From positions 1 through 63,184 of the forward strand of contig JAHLLR010000025.1 of the NCBI GenBank assembly GCA_020444075.1: a stretch of 63,184 nt of DNA, given 5' to 3'. The notes beneath the pieces were generated by a model that saw only the letters and a program-made list of their open reading frames with translations, had not been told where the DNA came from and did not search any database. Every line of letters begins with the position of its first letter. The stretch's first letter is position 1. Positions 56,308 to 63,184 of this stretch are shown one piece after another. Origin of the DNA: Deltaproteobacteria bacterium. GTDB lineage: Bacteria; Desulfobacterota; Desulfobacteria; Desulfobacterales; Desulfosarcinaceae. The translations under genes and the position numbers were made by a program.

Positions 56308-56862
56308 CTACACGCCCTGGGATCTGGGAGCCAGCACCATCATCATCGTCCGCCCTTCGAACTTGGGATATTGCTCCACGACAGCGACCTCTTCAAGCTC
56401 TGTGGCAATTTGCTGCAACAGGGCTCTGCCGCGGTCTGAAAGCGTGATTTCCCGACCACGAAACATCACCGTGACCTTGACCTTGTCCTTACGGTCAAGA
56501 AATTTGCGAATGTGGCCCATTTTCGTCTCGAGATCATGCTCTCCGGTTTTGGGCCGGACCTTGATCTCCTTGAGCTGAAAAGTGGTCTGCTTTTTTTTGG
56601 CCTCTTGCTGTTTTTTGGTCTGTTCATATTTGAACCGGCCGTAATCCATGATCTTGCATACCGGCGGTTTCGCATTGGGCGAAATTTCGACAAGATCCAG
56701 ACCATAATCATTAGCTTTGGCCAACGCCTGATGAATCGGAAGTACGCCGACCTGGTTTCCCTCCGGGTCAATCAAGCGGACTTCCCTCACCCGGATACCC
56801 TGATTGATCCGCGTGGTATCGGGCGGCCTCCTGTCCATCTGTCTATTTCTGGGACCAGCTAT
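56308..56862 (-). CDS. infC: Translation initiation factor IF-3 with an ATA start
   Basis: Prevents premature subunit joining and proofreads start codons. The conserved protein begins around MAGPRNRQ...RINQGIRVREVRLID. The only well-placed start is ATA 56862, six bases after a perfect AGGAGGT. The nearest in-frame ATG lies eight codons inside and has no site. IF3 genes elsewhere use AUU or AUC so that IF3 represses its own mRNA. 184 residues. ISPNAKPPVCKIMDYGRF and RGREITLSDRG are in the N and C domains. A CCTGCCAA hairpin lies 42 bases upstream. Upstream thrS, common elsewhere, is absent. Confidence 0.93.
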   Translation of the reverse strand: MAGPRNRQMDRRPPDTTRINQGIRVREVRLIDPEGNQVGVLPIHQALAKANDYGLDLVEISPNAKPPVCKIMDYGRFKYEQTKKQQEAKKKQTTFQLKEIKVRPKTGEHDLETKMGHIRKFLDRKDKVKVTVMFRGREITLSDRGRALLQQIATELEEVAVVEQYPKFEGRTMMMVLAPRSQGV

Positions 56863-56903
56863 GCTTCCACCTCCTGAAGCCCTATACGTTCGATTTTCTC
56901 TAT

Positions 56904-56922
56904 CCTGCCAACCATTGGCAGG
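56904..56922 (-). promoter_or_regulatory. Hairpin in the infC leader
   Basis: Perfect 8-bp stem CCTGCCAA/TTGGCAGG (56904-56911 with 56915-56922) with a 3-base loop, about 42 bases upstream of the infC ATA. No T-run follows. It lies in the leader where L20 or IF3 control would act. Confidence 0.5.
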
Positions 56923-57039
56923 CCAAAGGATCCCCTCCACGTCGAATCACCAGCTGGCGACCCGATACTAAACTTTAGTCCAATATATGACGCCACCGGC
57001 AAATGCAAGAAAAAAAGTGAAAAGCGGCGCGAAAACCGG

Positions 57040-57573
57040 TCAAGGAGAAAGCGGCTGATTCAAGGTATAACGGCTCAACAGGCTGTCGGCCCAGTAAGGG
57101 TTTCCCGAATCGGCGAAGAACTGCCGGAACAGTGCCAGGCTGTTTTCTCTCAACACACCGGAGATTACCGTCAATTGCGCATCCCGGTACAACGGCGGCA
57201 ACTTCGATCGGTCGCATCCGGTTCCGCCCCCCATCACATCTTCGTAGGCGTAGACGATTCTGACGATGCCGCTGAGAACGATGGCGGAAAAACACATCAG
57301 ACAAGGTTCCATCGTGCAGTATAGGGTCAGCGTCGAACGATCGCCATCCGGCATATCGCCGGAAAGATGCCGCAGGGCATTGATTTCAGCGTGGTCGATC
57401 TCGTTGCCCGAACCAGCAGTCGTGCCGGTTCGATGACCCCGGGCAACCACGTTATCGCCGTCTGCAATCACACACCCTACGGGAAATTCACCCTCCGCCA
57501 GGGCCGTTCGGGCCAGATCCAGGGCGTCTGCCATAAAAGCGGCGTCTTTTACCGATTCCTTCTCAGGGTTCAT
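57040..57573 (-). CDS. Cytidine/deoxycytidylate-type deaminase (TadA-like)
   Basis: 177-residue zinc deaminase with HAEINALRH near residue 61 and TMEPCLMCFSAI near 90. The fold matches the TadA/guanine deaminase branch, but the middle segment YAYEDVMGGGTG and the long C-terminal tail differ from tRNA adenosine deaminase, so the substrate is uncertain. An ATG at 57534 is an alternative start. It overlaps the upstream nuclease-like gene by four bases (ATGA) and lies about 180 bases from infC. Confidence 0.85.
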   Translation of the reverse strand: MNPEKESVKDAAFMADALDLARTALAEGEFPVGCVIADGDNVVARGHRTGTTAGSGNEIDHAEINALRHLSGDMPDGDRSTLTLYCTMEPCLMCFSAIVLSGIVRIVYAYEDVMGGGTGCDRSKLPPLYRDAQLTVISGVLRENSLALFRQFFADSGNPYWADSLLSRYTLNQPLSP

Positions 57574-58124
57574 GCGATCCTGCAGGCGGTATCGTCACAG
57601 GGGCAGCCGCCGTCAATTTCAAATGCGTAGACGATCCTCGCTTCCATTTCTGCACGCTTTAAAGAAATGGGTGAAAATTTAGCTTGCGCCAGCTGCTGCA
57701 CCAGTTTTTCCCGAGCGGGAATCCGATCGAAACCCGATGCCGTCAATTTTCCGGTTTCACCGTCGAGAATGTCCGCCTCCTCACCATTGGTCACCACCAC
57801 TACCGGGACCTGGTAGTGTTCCACCAGCCGCGAAATGGCCAGCGTCGGCCGATAACGGGTCACCAACGAACCTGGCCCGTATTTAACCACCATTGCCGTG
57901 CGATCGTCAACCGTTACCGTAAAGTCCAGCATCAGACGCCCCTTCCGGTTACCGGCGGCAACTATCATTGGGCGGCGGGGGTGGATATCCGCCTTTGCAT
58001 AACCTTTGTCCGCCACCAGGAAACGGGCAATCTTCTGGCGATAGCGCTCGTCATGGGTATCTGCCAGCAATTCGCCAGTAATGAAATCGCCAAGCTCCCC
58101 CAATATCAGATGATGACCACCCAT
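57570..58124 (-). CDS. HsdR N-terminal (PD-(D/E)XK) domain protein, possibly inactive
   Basis: 184-residue stand-alone protein resembling the nuclease domain of type I restriction R subunits (HSDR_N_2 family). Visible: YRQKIARFLVADKGYAKADI near residue 28, LMLDFTV with Asp67, MVVKYGPGSL with Lys81 and PVVVVTNGEEADIL near 110. The acidic residue of the usual ExK (ECK) is replaced by Val79, so cleavage may be lost. No restriction methylase or specificity gene is near. ATG 58124 follows GGAAGGTGG. It overlaps the deaminase and diverges from the dGTPase gene. Confidence 0.75.
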   Translation of the reverse strand: MGGHHLILGELGDFITGELLADTHDERYRQKIARFLVADKGYAKADIHPRRPMIVAAGNRKGRLMLDFTVTVDDRTAMVVKYGPGSLVTRYRPTLAISRLVEHYQVPVVVVTNGEEADILDGETGKLTASGFDRIPAREKLVQQLAQAKFSPISLKRAEMEARIVYAFEIDGGCPCDDTACRIA

Positions 58125-58229
58125 AATCCACCTTCCCGTCGCCAAGATACCACTTTACAAAGCCTTTTGTCTGTGAATAGATCATTTTTAAAAATAATAC
58201 ATCTATGAAGAAATCACAATCGGAGTGCC

Positions 58230-59285
58230 GTGAACATCCGCGAGCAGTTTGAAAAGCGCGAAAAAAACTTCATGTCTCCGTTCGGCTGCCAGAGCGCCCA
58301 GAGCCGGGGCCGGCAACGGCCGGAGGATGCCTGCCCCATCCGCACCGCGTTCCAGGTTGATCGTGACCGCATCGTCTACGCCAACGCATTCAGACGGTTG
58401 AAGCATAAAACCCAGGTGTTCCTCAACCCGCTGGGAGACGAATATCGCACCCGCCTGACCCATACGCTGGAGGTGGCCCAGATTGCCCGGACCATTGCCC
58501 GGGCCATGTTTCTCAATGAAGACCTGGCCGAGGCCATTGCTCTGGGACACGATTTGGGACACACCCCCTTTGGACACGGTGGAGAGGCGGTGCTTCAGGA
58601 GATCCACTCCCCGGACTTCTCCCACCATAAGCAGAGCCTTCGGGTGGTGGATGTAATCGAAAACAACGGCAGGGGATTAAACCTGACCCACGAGGTTCGC
58701 GATGGTATTGTCAAGCACTCCAAAGGCTACGGGAAAATCCTGCCCGATGATCCCGAGGAACTGGCTTGCACCATCGAAGGCCGCATCGTTCGGATATCCG
58801 ACATCATGGCTTACCTGAATCACGATCTGGACGACGCCATCAGAAGCGGCGTCATCCGTGAAAACCAGGTACCGACAGTCTGCACGCAGGTTATCGGCCG
58901 GACCCATCAGGAGCGGGCCACCACCATGATCCGCGACCTGGTGTTTTCAAGCCGGGCGGTTGACGGAGAATTAAGGCTCGACATGAGCGAGGAGGTTTTC
59001 GGTGCCATGACCGCATTGCGGGCCTTTCTCTACGAAAACGTTTACCGATCCGTCCAGGTTCACCGGGAATTTGTCAAAGCTAAAAAAATCCTTTCCGAAC
59101 TTTACGCCTACCTGCTGGACAACGTGAGTGTTTTAGAAAAGGAACTCACCCGCATGGGCATCGCCGGCTGCCTGAGCAACGGTTCCCCCCGAGAGCAGGT
59201 AGTCTGTGATTTCATCGCCAGCATTACCGATCGCCATGCCCTCGGCCTGTATGAAAAAATCTTTTTCCCCACGCCCACCGTCTGA
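58230..59285 (+). CDS. dgt: dGTPase-like HD-domain triphosphohydrolase
   Basis: Predicted deoxynucleoside triphosphate triphosphohydrolase. 351 residues starting at GTG 58230 with CGGAG upstream. HD motifs: RTRLTHTLEVAQIAR near 70, ALGHDLGHTPFGHGGE near 110 and the later metal Asp in RISDIMAYLNHDLDD near 193. It is shorter than E. coli Dgt (505) and belongs to the type widespread in Gram-negatives. With the dCMP deaminase, dut and NrdR it adds to a dNTP-balancing set scattered in the window. Confidence 0.93.
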   Translation: MNIREQFEKREKNFMSPFGCQSAQSRGRQRPEDACPIRTAFQVDRDRIVYANAFRRLKHKTQVFLNPLGDEYRTRLTHTLEVAQIARTIARAMFLNEDLAEAIALGHDLGHTPFGHGGEAVLQEIHSPDFSHHKQSLRVVDVIENNGRGLNLTHEVRDGIVKHSKGYGKILPDDPEELACTIEGRIVRISDIMAYLNHDLDDAIRSGVIRENQVPTVCTQVIGRTHQERATTMIRDLVFSSRAVDGELRLDMSEEVFGAMTALRAFLYENVYRSVQVHREFVKAKKILSELYAYLLDNVSVLEKELTRMGIAGCLSNGSPREQVVCDFIASITDRHALGLYEKIFFPTPTV

Positions 59286-59302
59286 GGATAACCCTGATCA
59301 CC

Positions 59303-59935
59303 ATGCACCTGAACCTTGAACGATTGTTGGCCATCAGGCATCGTTATCTTCCGCTGCTGAACCGGATGGAGACACTTTTTAACGAGATGAATCGTGCCTA
59401 TGAGGCCGTTGCCGTGCAGTATGGGTTTGTGTGCAACGGTTGTGCGGACAACTGCTGCCTGACCCGGTTTTACCACCATACGCTGTTGGAGTACCTCTAT
59501 CTGGTGGAGGGCATGTGCACCCTTGAACCCGGCATTCGCCAATCGATCAACAAACAGGCACTGACGGTCAGCACCGGAATGGCCGACGCCGATCGCCGGG
59601 GCGAGGCCCTTCGCATCATGTGCCCGCTGAACCGGAACGAGAGGTGCATACTATATCCCTATCGCCCCATGATCTGCCGGCTTCACGGTATTCCCCACGA
59701 ACTGCAGCGACCCGGCGGCAACCTCATCAAAAATCCCGGCTGCAATGCATTTTTCGACCAGTGCCGTGAACGTGGCAAAACTGATTATATCCGATTTGAC
59801 CGGACCCCCTTTTACCGGCAGATGGCAACCCTGGAACAGGAACTGCGCCGGGAGACGGGATATTCCGATAAGATCAGGCTCACCATTGCCCACATGCTGG
59901 TGACCATCACGGATAACGCCTATGAAATCAATTAA
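59303..59935 (+). CDS. YkgJ-family cysteine-cluster protein 1
   Basis: 210 residues with the YkgJ/YcgN-type zinc- or iron-chelating cysteine set: CNGCADNCC near residue 44, CPLNRNERCILYPYRPMICRLHG near 107 and NPGC near 145. The family is widespread and its function is unknown; metal-cluster binding is inferred from the cysteines. It starts 17 bases after dgt and overlaps the second family member by 14 bases, so the two are probably translated together. Confidence 0.88.
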   Translation: MHLNLERLLAIRHRYLPLLNRMETLFNEMNRAYEAVAVQYGFVCNGCADNCCLTRFYHHTLLEYLYLVEGMCTLEPGIRQSINKQALTVSTGMADADRRGEALRIMCPLNRNERCILYPYRPMICRLHGIPHELQRPGGNLIKNPGCNAFFDQCRERGKTDYIRFDRTPFYRQMATLEQELRRETGYSDKIRLTIAHMLVTITDNAYEIN

Positions 59936-60701
59936 ACCAGAAGCGATGAGCCGGCTGCCGGGGATACCGTTGAAAAACAATGACACCTTTAATTTCCGGT
60001 GCCACAGGGACCTTTCCTGCTTCAACCAATGCTGCCGGAACCTCAACCTGTTTCTCTACCCTTACGATGTTCTTCGCCTCAAAAAAGGTCTCAACCTGGA
60101 TTCGGACCGGTTCCTGGAGTCCCATGTGGATGTGGTGCTGCGAAAGGACAATTATTTCCCGGACGTCCTGCTGCGAATGGCCGATAATGAATCCATGACC
60201 TGCCCTTTTTTGAGCGACGCGGGATGCACGGTTTACCCGGACCGGCCCGACACCTGCCGGACTTTTCCCGTCGAACACGGGATGCTCTTCAAAGACCGGC
60301 CCGGTGCTTCGGAAATCGTCAGTTTTTTCCGGCCGCCGGATTTCTGCCAGGGCCGGCATGAAAACCAGGCATTGACCGTTGCCCAGTGGGCGCAAGACCA
60401 GGAGGCCGTCACCTACAACCAGATGACCGCCCGATGGGCTGCGATCAAGGCGCTGTTTCAAAAAGATCCCTGGGGACCCGACGGCCTGAACGGCACCAAG
60501 GGGAAAATGGCCTTCATGGCCGCCTACAACATTGACCGGTTCCGAGACTTTGTGTTTCAGAGCAGCTTTTTGAAACGGTATCGGGTCAAGAAGGCACTGG
60601 TTAAAAAGCTCCGGGCAAGTGACCGGGAACTGCTGCTTTTCGGCTTTGAATGGATTCGCTATTTCGTCTGGAACATTCCTTCTAAAAACATTCGCTCCTG
60701 A
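59922..60701 (+). CDS. YkgJ-family cysteine-cluster protein 2
   Basis: 259 residues with the same cluster layout: CHRDLSCFNQCC near residue 27, CPFLSDAGCTVYPDRPDTCRTFP near 94 and a later FCQG near 140. A C-terminal extension of about 100 residues is rich in Arg, Lys and aromatic residues. ATG 59922 is inside the previous gene; ATG 59946 with AGAAG upstream is an alternative. Probably a divergent paralogue of its neighbour. Confidence 0.87.
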   Translation: MKSIKPEAMSRLPGIPLKNNDTFNFRCHRDLSCFNQCCRNLNLFLYPYDVLRLKKGLNLDSDRFLESHVDVVLRKDNYFPDVLLRMADNESMTCPFLSDAGCTVYPDRPDTCRTFPVEHGMLFKDRPGASEIVSFFRPPDFCQGRHENQALTVAQWAQDQEAVTYNQMTARWAAIKALFQKDPWGPDGLNGTKGKMAFMAAYNIDRFRDFVFQSSFLKRYRVKKALVKKLRASDRELLLFGFEWIRYFVWNIPSKNIRS

Positions 60702-60733
60702 AGAAGCTGCCGTTATCTTTTTTCTCTCAACGC

Positions 60734-60882
60734 TCATCCTTGATGGATTCGTAAAAAGTATCAAGATGTGTCATTCCCGCGCAGGCGGGAATCTATAAGT
60801 ATTTGATAACACCGGATCCCCGCCTGCTCGGGGATGACAATAAAGAGGGTATTTCGACTTTTTACGAATCCATCATCCTTGA
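60734..60882. mobile_element. MITE-like element with target-site duplication
   Basis: The 129-bp element (60744-60872) has perfect 16-base terminal inverted repeats, TGGATTCGTAAAAAGT and its complement. It is flanked on both sides by the 10-base direct repeat TCATCCTTGA (60734-60743 and 60873-60882). The interior holds an imperfect inverted pair resembling the common GTCATTCCCGCG...GCGGGAAT repeat (60770-60792 and 60815-60837). There is no coding capacity, so any movement needs a transposase elsewhere. It lies between two convergent genes. Confidence 0.8.
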
Positions 60883-60890
60883 ACGGCGAA

Positions 60891-62558
60891 CTATTTTTTG
60901 CCTGCCACCGCCTCGGCAATATTGAAGCAGTAATCGCCGATCTTCTCCAGGTTGGTCAGCAGGCTGACGTAAACCAGCCCCTGATCGATGCCGCATTCAC
61001 TGGAACGGAGCCGCTGGATATGGTCGTCGCGATATTTCTCGCGCATGGCATCGATGGAATTTTCCAGTTTGTCGGCTTGATTCATGAAATTGGCCGGCCG
61101 CCGACGCATGGCTGAAGTGATCAGATCCATGAACGCAGCCACCTGGTCCACCAGCTTGTTCAGATCCCCCATGGCCTGTTCGGAGAATGTCAGATTGCTT
61201 TCGATCATGTCCTCGATGGCCTGGGCAATATTTTCCACGGAGTCGCCGATGCGCTCGATGTTGTTGGTCATGCGCATCAGGCTTGAAAGCTCTTTGGCCT
61301 CGGATTCACTGACACCACTTTGGTAGATCCGGGTGAGGTAAGCCACAATCTCACGCTGCATGTCGTCCAGGTGGTTTTCCACTTGCCGCCACTTGGACAG
61401 CTTCTTGTAGTCTCTGTCCTTAAGCCGTTTCACGGTCTTTCTGAAGGTGTATTTGGCGGTCTCAGCCATGCGGAGAATTTCACTGCGGGTTTCGACGATG
61501 GCTGCAATGGGTGTGTCGATGAGGCGATCGCCAAAATTGGGCAGCCGGAAGTAGTCGACGTCCTCCTCTTCCTTGGGTGAGAGAAATATGGCAATTTTAA
61601 TCAGCCAGGGCAGAACCAGAAGAAAAAATGAAGCATTGATTACGTTGAACAGGGTGTGTCCATTGGCAATGTAACGCCCGACATTCACCACCTCGTCGCC
61701 CACCACCTGATCCACCGGGCCGGCCCCCATTCCCAAAGTCACCATTTCCACCAGTTTCACGAACAGGGGAAAAACGCAGAGCATGAGGGTCACGCCGATG
61801 ACGTTGAACATGGTGTGGGCCCGGGCGGCCCGATGAGCATTGATGTTGTTGGAACCGATGGTGGCCAGTTCGGCCGTAATGGTGGTTCCGATATTCTCTC
61901 CCAACACCAGGGCCATGGCGCCGGGAAAGGTGAGCAGTCCCTGGCTGGCCAGTGTCATGGTCAGGCCGATGGTGGCTGATGACGATTGAACCATAATGGT
62001 GAGGGAAGCACCGACAAACACGCTCAGCAGGAGCCCGCTCAGGGTGCTGGGGTCGAATTTGGTGAAGAACGCCAGGAAGGCCGGGTCGCTTTTTATGGGC
62101 GCCAGTCCGTGCTTCATGACGGTCATCCCGTAGAACAAAAGCCCGAAACCCAGGATGACCTCACCGATGTAGCGGGTTTTTTTCTGCTGGGTAAAATACT
62201 TGAGCACTACGCCGGTAGCAATCGCGGGCAGGGCCAGTGCGGTCAGCTTGAAGGCGATGAGCTGGGCGGTAACGGTGGTACCGATGTTCGCCCCCAAAAT
62301 CATGCCCACAGCCTGCTGCAGCGTCATAAGGCCGGCAGTGACGAAACCGATAAGCATCACCGTGGTAGCCGATGAAGACTGAACCATGGCAGTGACGACG
62401 GTACCGGTCAGACATCCCAACACCCGGTTTGATGATACCGCGCTCAAGATGGCCTTGATGCGTTTCCCGGCGGACATCTGAAGCCCCTCGGTCATCATTT
62501 TCATCCCGAGGATAAACATGCCAAGACCCCCTAAGGTCGTAATGATCACACCCGTCAT
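60891..62558 (-). CDS. Na/Pi cotransporter family protein with PhoU-like tail
   Basis: Sodium-phosphate symporter of the NptA/YjbB class. 555 residues with ATG 62558, chosen because GGAG lies six bases upstream; ATG 62570 lacks a site. The transmembrane domain spans 1-320 with the duplicated QSSSATT motif (QSSSATTVMLIG and QSSSATIGLTM) and GANIGTT/GENIGTT repeats. The C-terminal 200 residues are a PhoU-like helical bundle that may sense phosphate status. No pst or pho genes are near. Confidence 0.92.
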   Translation of the reverse strand: MTGVIITTLGGLGMFILGMKMMTEGLQMSAGKRIKAILSAVSSNRVLGCLTGTVVTAMVQSSSATTVMLIGFVTAGLMTLQQAVGMILGANIGTTVTAQLIAFKLTALALPAIATGVVLKYFTQQKKTRYIGEVILGFGLLFYGMTVMKHGLAPIKSDPAFLAFFTKFDPSTLSGLLLSVFVGASLTIMVQSSSATIGLTMTLASQGLLTFPGAMALVLGENIGTTITAELATIGSNNINAHRAARAHTMFNVIGVTLMLCVFPLFVKLVEMVTLGMGAGPVDQVVGDEVVNVGRYIANGHTLFNVINASFFLLVLPWLIKIAIFLSPKEEEDVDYFRLPNFGDRLIDTPIAAIVETRSEILRMAETAKYTFRKTVKRLKDRDYKKLSKWRQVENHLDDMQREIVAYLTRIYQSGVSESEAKELSSLMRMTNNIERIGDSVENIAQAIEDMIESNLTFSEQAMGDLNKLVDQVAAFMDLITSAMRRRPANFMNQADKLENSIDAMREKYRDDHIQRLRSSECGIDQGLVYVSLLTNLEKIGDYCFNIAEAVAGKK

Positions 62559-62570
62559 CACCTGCTCCAT

Positions 62571-62872
62571 TTTTATAATTTGCGGCTGTATCCGCAGGGA
62601 TAAATTTTATCTCAAGCTCTTGAAAAGAAAATATATTTTCGTTGTTTTTCAGTCGGTTAATGGCGCTGCTGAAAAGTTGGCCTGTACTTACCACACGCCG
62701 TCCAGATGTCAAGTCCCAAGGCCCGTCGAAGGGATGCCGACCATATGGGCAATCAATCCAGATCGGCCACTTTTCCCTTGAAATTAAAAGCAGCGCTTCT
62801 AAGAAGCGACGGGGTTATCGATATGTAAATGTCACCGACGATTCTCTGAACGTCTCCCGCGCCCGCACCTTT
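62571..62872. other. Intergenic gap, no gene recognised
   Basis: 302 bases between the cotransporter and the YcgN-type gene, both on the minus strand. A possible promoter for the cotransporter is TTGAGA (62615-62610), 17 bases, GATACA (62592-62587), with a small TGCGG/CCGCA hairpin over the -10. A 15-base palindrome CGCTTCTAAGAAGCG (62794-62808) may help end the YcgN transcript. I find no plausible coding sequence. Confidence 0.45.
62587..62615 (-). promoter_or_regulatory. Possible promoter of the Na/Pi cotransporter
   Basis: TTGAGA and GATACA on the minus strand are separated by 17 bases, 17 bases before the distal ATG 62570. The -35 matches 5 of 6 and the -10 only 3 of 6. Confidence 0.35.
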
Positions 62873-63184
62873 TCAGAGTGGATACCCGATGGCGTAAAAG
62901 TCGACATCCTCGGGGTGGACGTAGACTTCTGAGATGGCCTTGTCCCTCACGGATATCCCGGCCCGGTGAACCGACTCCAGGTCACCGGAGACCAAGGGGT
63001 GCCAGGCTTCCAGGTCCCTGCCTTCGGACAACCGCCGGTAGGCACAGGTTCTGGGCAGCCAGCGCAGGCGGGGAATCTGTTCCGGGGTCAGCACCAGACA
63101 GTCGGGAACCAGGGTGGTCCGGTTGCCGTAACCACTGCAATGGCACGCCCGGACGTCCAGCAGGTAGCAGGAAACCCAGGTGTA
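62873..63184 (-). CDS. YcgN-family (UPF0260) cysteine-cluster protein, 5' end cut by window
   Basis: The frame runs from the stop at 62873 to the right edge without a start, so the N-terminal part is missing. The visible 103 residues include CYLLDVRACHCSGYGNR, then LRWLPRTCAYRRLSEGRDLEAWHPLVSG and ISVRDKAISE, closely matching the C-terminal half of E. coli YcgN. Cysteines in VSC, CHC and the TCAY motif are likely metal ligands. Third cysteine-cluster family protein in the last 4 kb. Confidence 0.88.
   Translation of the reverse strand, partial: YTWVSCYLLDVRACHCSGYGNRTTLVPDCLVLTPEQIPRLRWLPRTCAYRRLSEGRDLEAWHPLVSGDLESVHRAGISVRDKAISEVYVHPEDVDFYAIGYPL

Noticed and set aside
57570-58124. Restriction-modification locus
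   Set aside because: Only an HsdR N-terminal-like domain is present; no methylase, specificity subunit or helicase is nearby.

Overview
The window is a gene-dense, high-GC piece of a Gram-negative chromosome. It carries lpxC for lipid A and bamD for outer-membrane assembly. Several gene orders are, from what I know of these lineages, typical of sulfate-reducing Desulfobacterota (Desulfosarcina/Desulfobacteraceae-like): fabF-rpiB-glyA-dCMP deaminase-nrdR-ribDE-ribBA-ribH-nusB, lpxC-DUF4390-ntrYX-rsmD-coaD, and rimP-nusA-infB-ylxP-rbfA-nrnA-truB-rpsO-pnp-M16 peptidase-dut. The lineage is an inference; there is no 16S gene and no sulfate-reduction gene here. I see no prophage, insertion sequence with a transposase, or CRISPR array.

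Layout. (1) 64-8520, plus strand: fatty-acid elongation, pentose phosphate, one-carbon and dNTP genes run into the whole riboflavin pathway and nusB. A 124-base palindromic repeat sits between ribE and ribBA. (2) 8691-14110, plus strand: a metallo-hydrolase behind a perfect 14-bp stem-loop, ispG, an archaeal/eukaryotic-type prolyl-tRNA synthetase and a bifunctional Rel. (3) 14115-17004, minus strand: rpmB, bamD, trxA with a good sigma-70 promoter, and an EAL-HDOD protein. (4) 17211-25263, mixed: an enlarged PurN, a TraB-family membrane protein, a CbbQ/NorQ-type AAA+ ATPase with its VWA partner but no known target enzyme, an unrecognised protein and a FAD oxidoreductase. (5) 25264-30944, minus strand: comM, then a solute-binding protein directly followed by a hybrid sensor kinase with no permease. 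(6) 31110-38342, plus strand: lpxC, DUF4390, NtrY/NtrX, rsmD, coaD and a LysR regulator. (7) 38388-51326, minus strand: tRNA-Gly(CCC) and the nusA-infB-pnp operon, down to an M16 protease, dut and a YycJ-type hydrolase. (8) 51457-56862, minus strand: infC-rpmI-rplT-pheS-pheT-merR. (9) 57040-63184: a deaminase with a nuclease-like partner, a dGTPase-like HD protein, two YkgJ-type cysteine-cluster proteins, a MITE-like element with target-site duplication, a Na/Pi cotransporter and the edge of a YcgN-type gene.

Most genes are housekeeping. The noteworthy signals are regulatory or in accessory genes. infC appears to start at AUA behind a perfect Shine-Dalgarno. A tRNA gene plus intrinsic terminator sits immediately ahead of rimP-nusA-infB. 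NtrX has lost the sigma-54 contact motif GAFTGA. An orphan AAA+/VWA pair has no neighbouring client enzyme. A solute-binding protein is paired with a kinase. A 129-bp element has 16-bp terminal inverted repeats and 10-bp direct repeats. Start codons were moved where a Shine-Dalgarno or family alignment decides; several genes use TTG, GTG or ATA.
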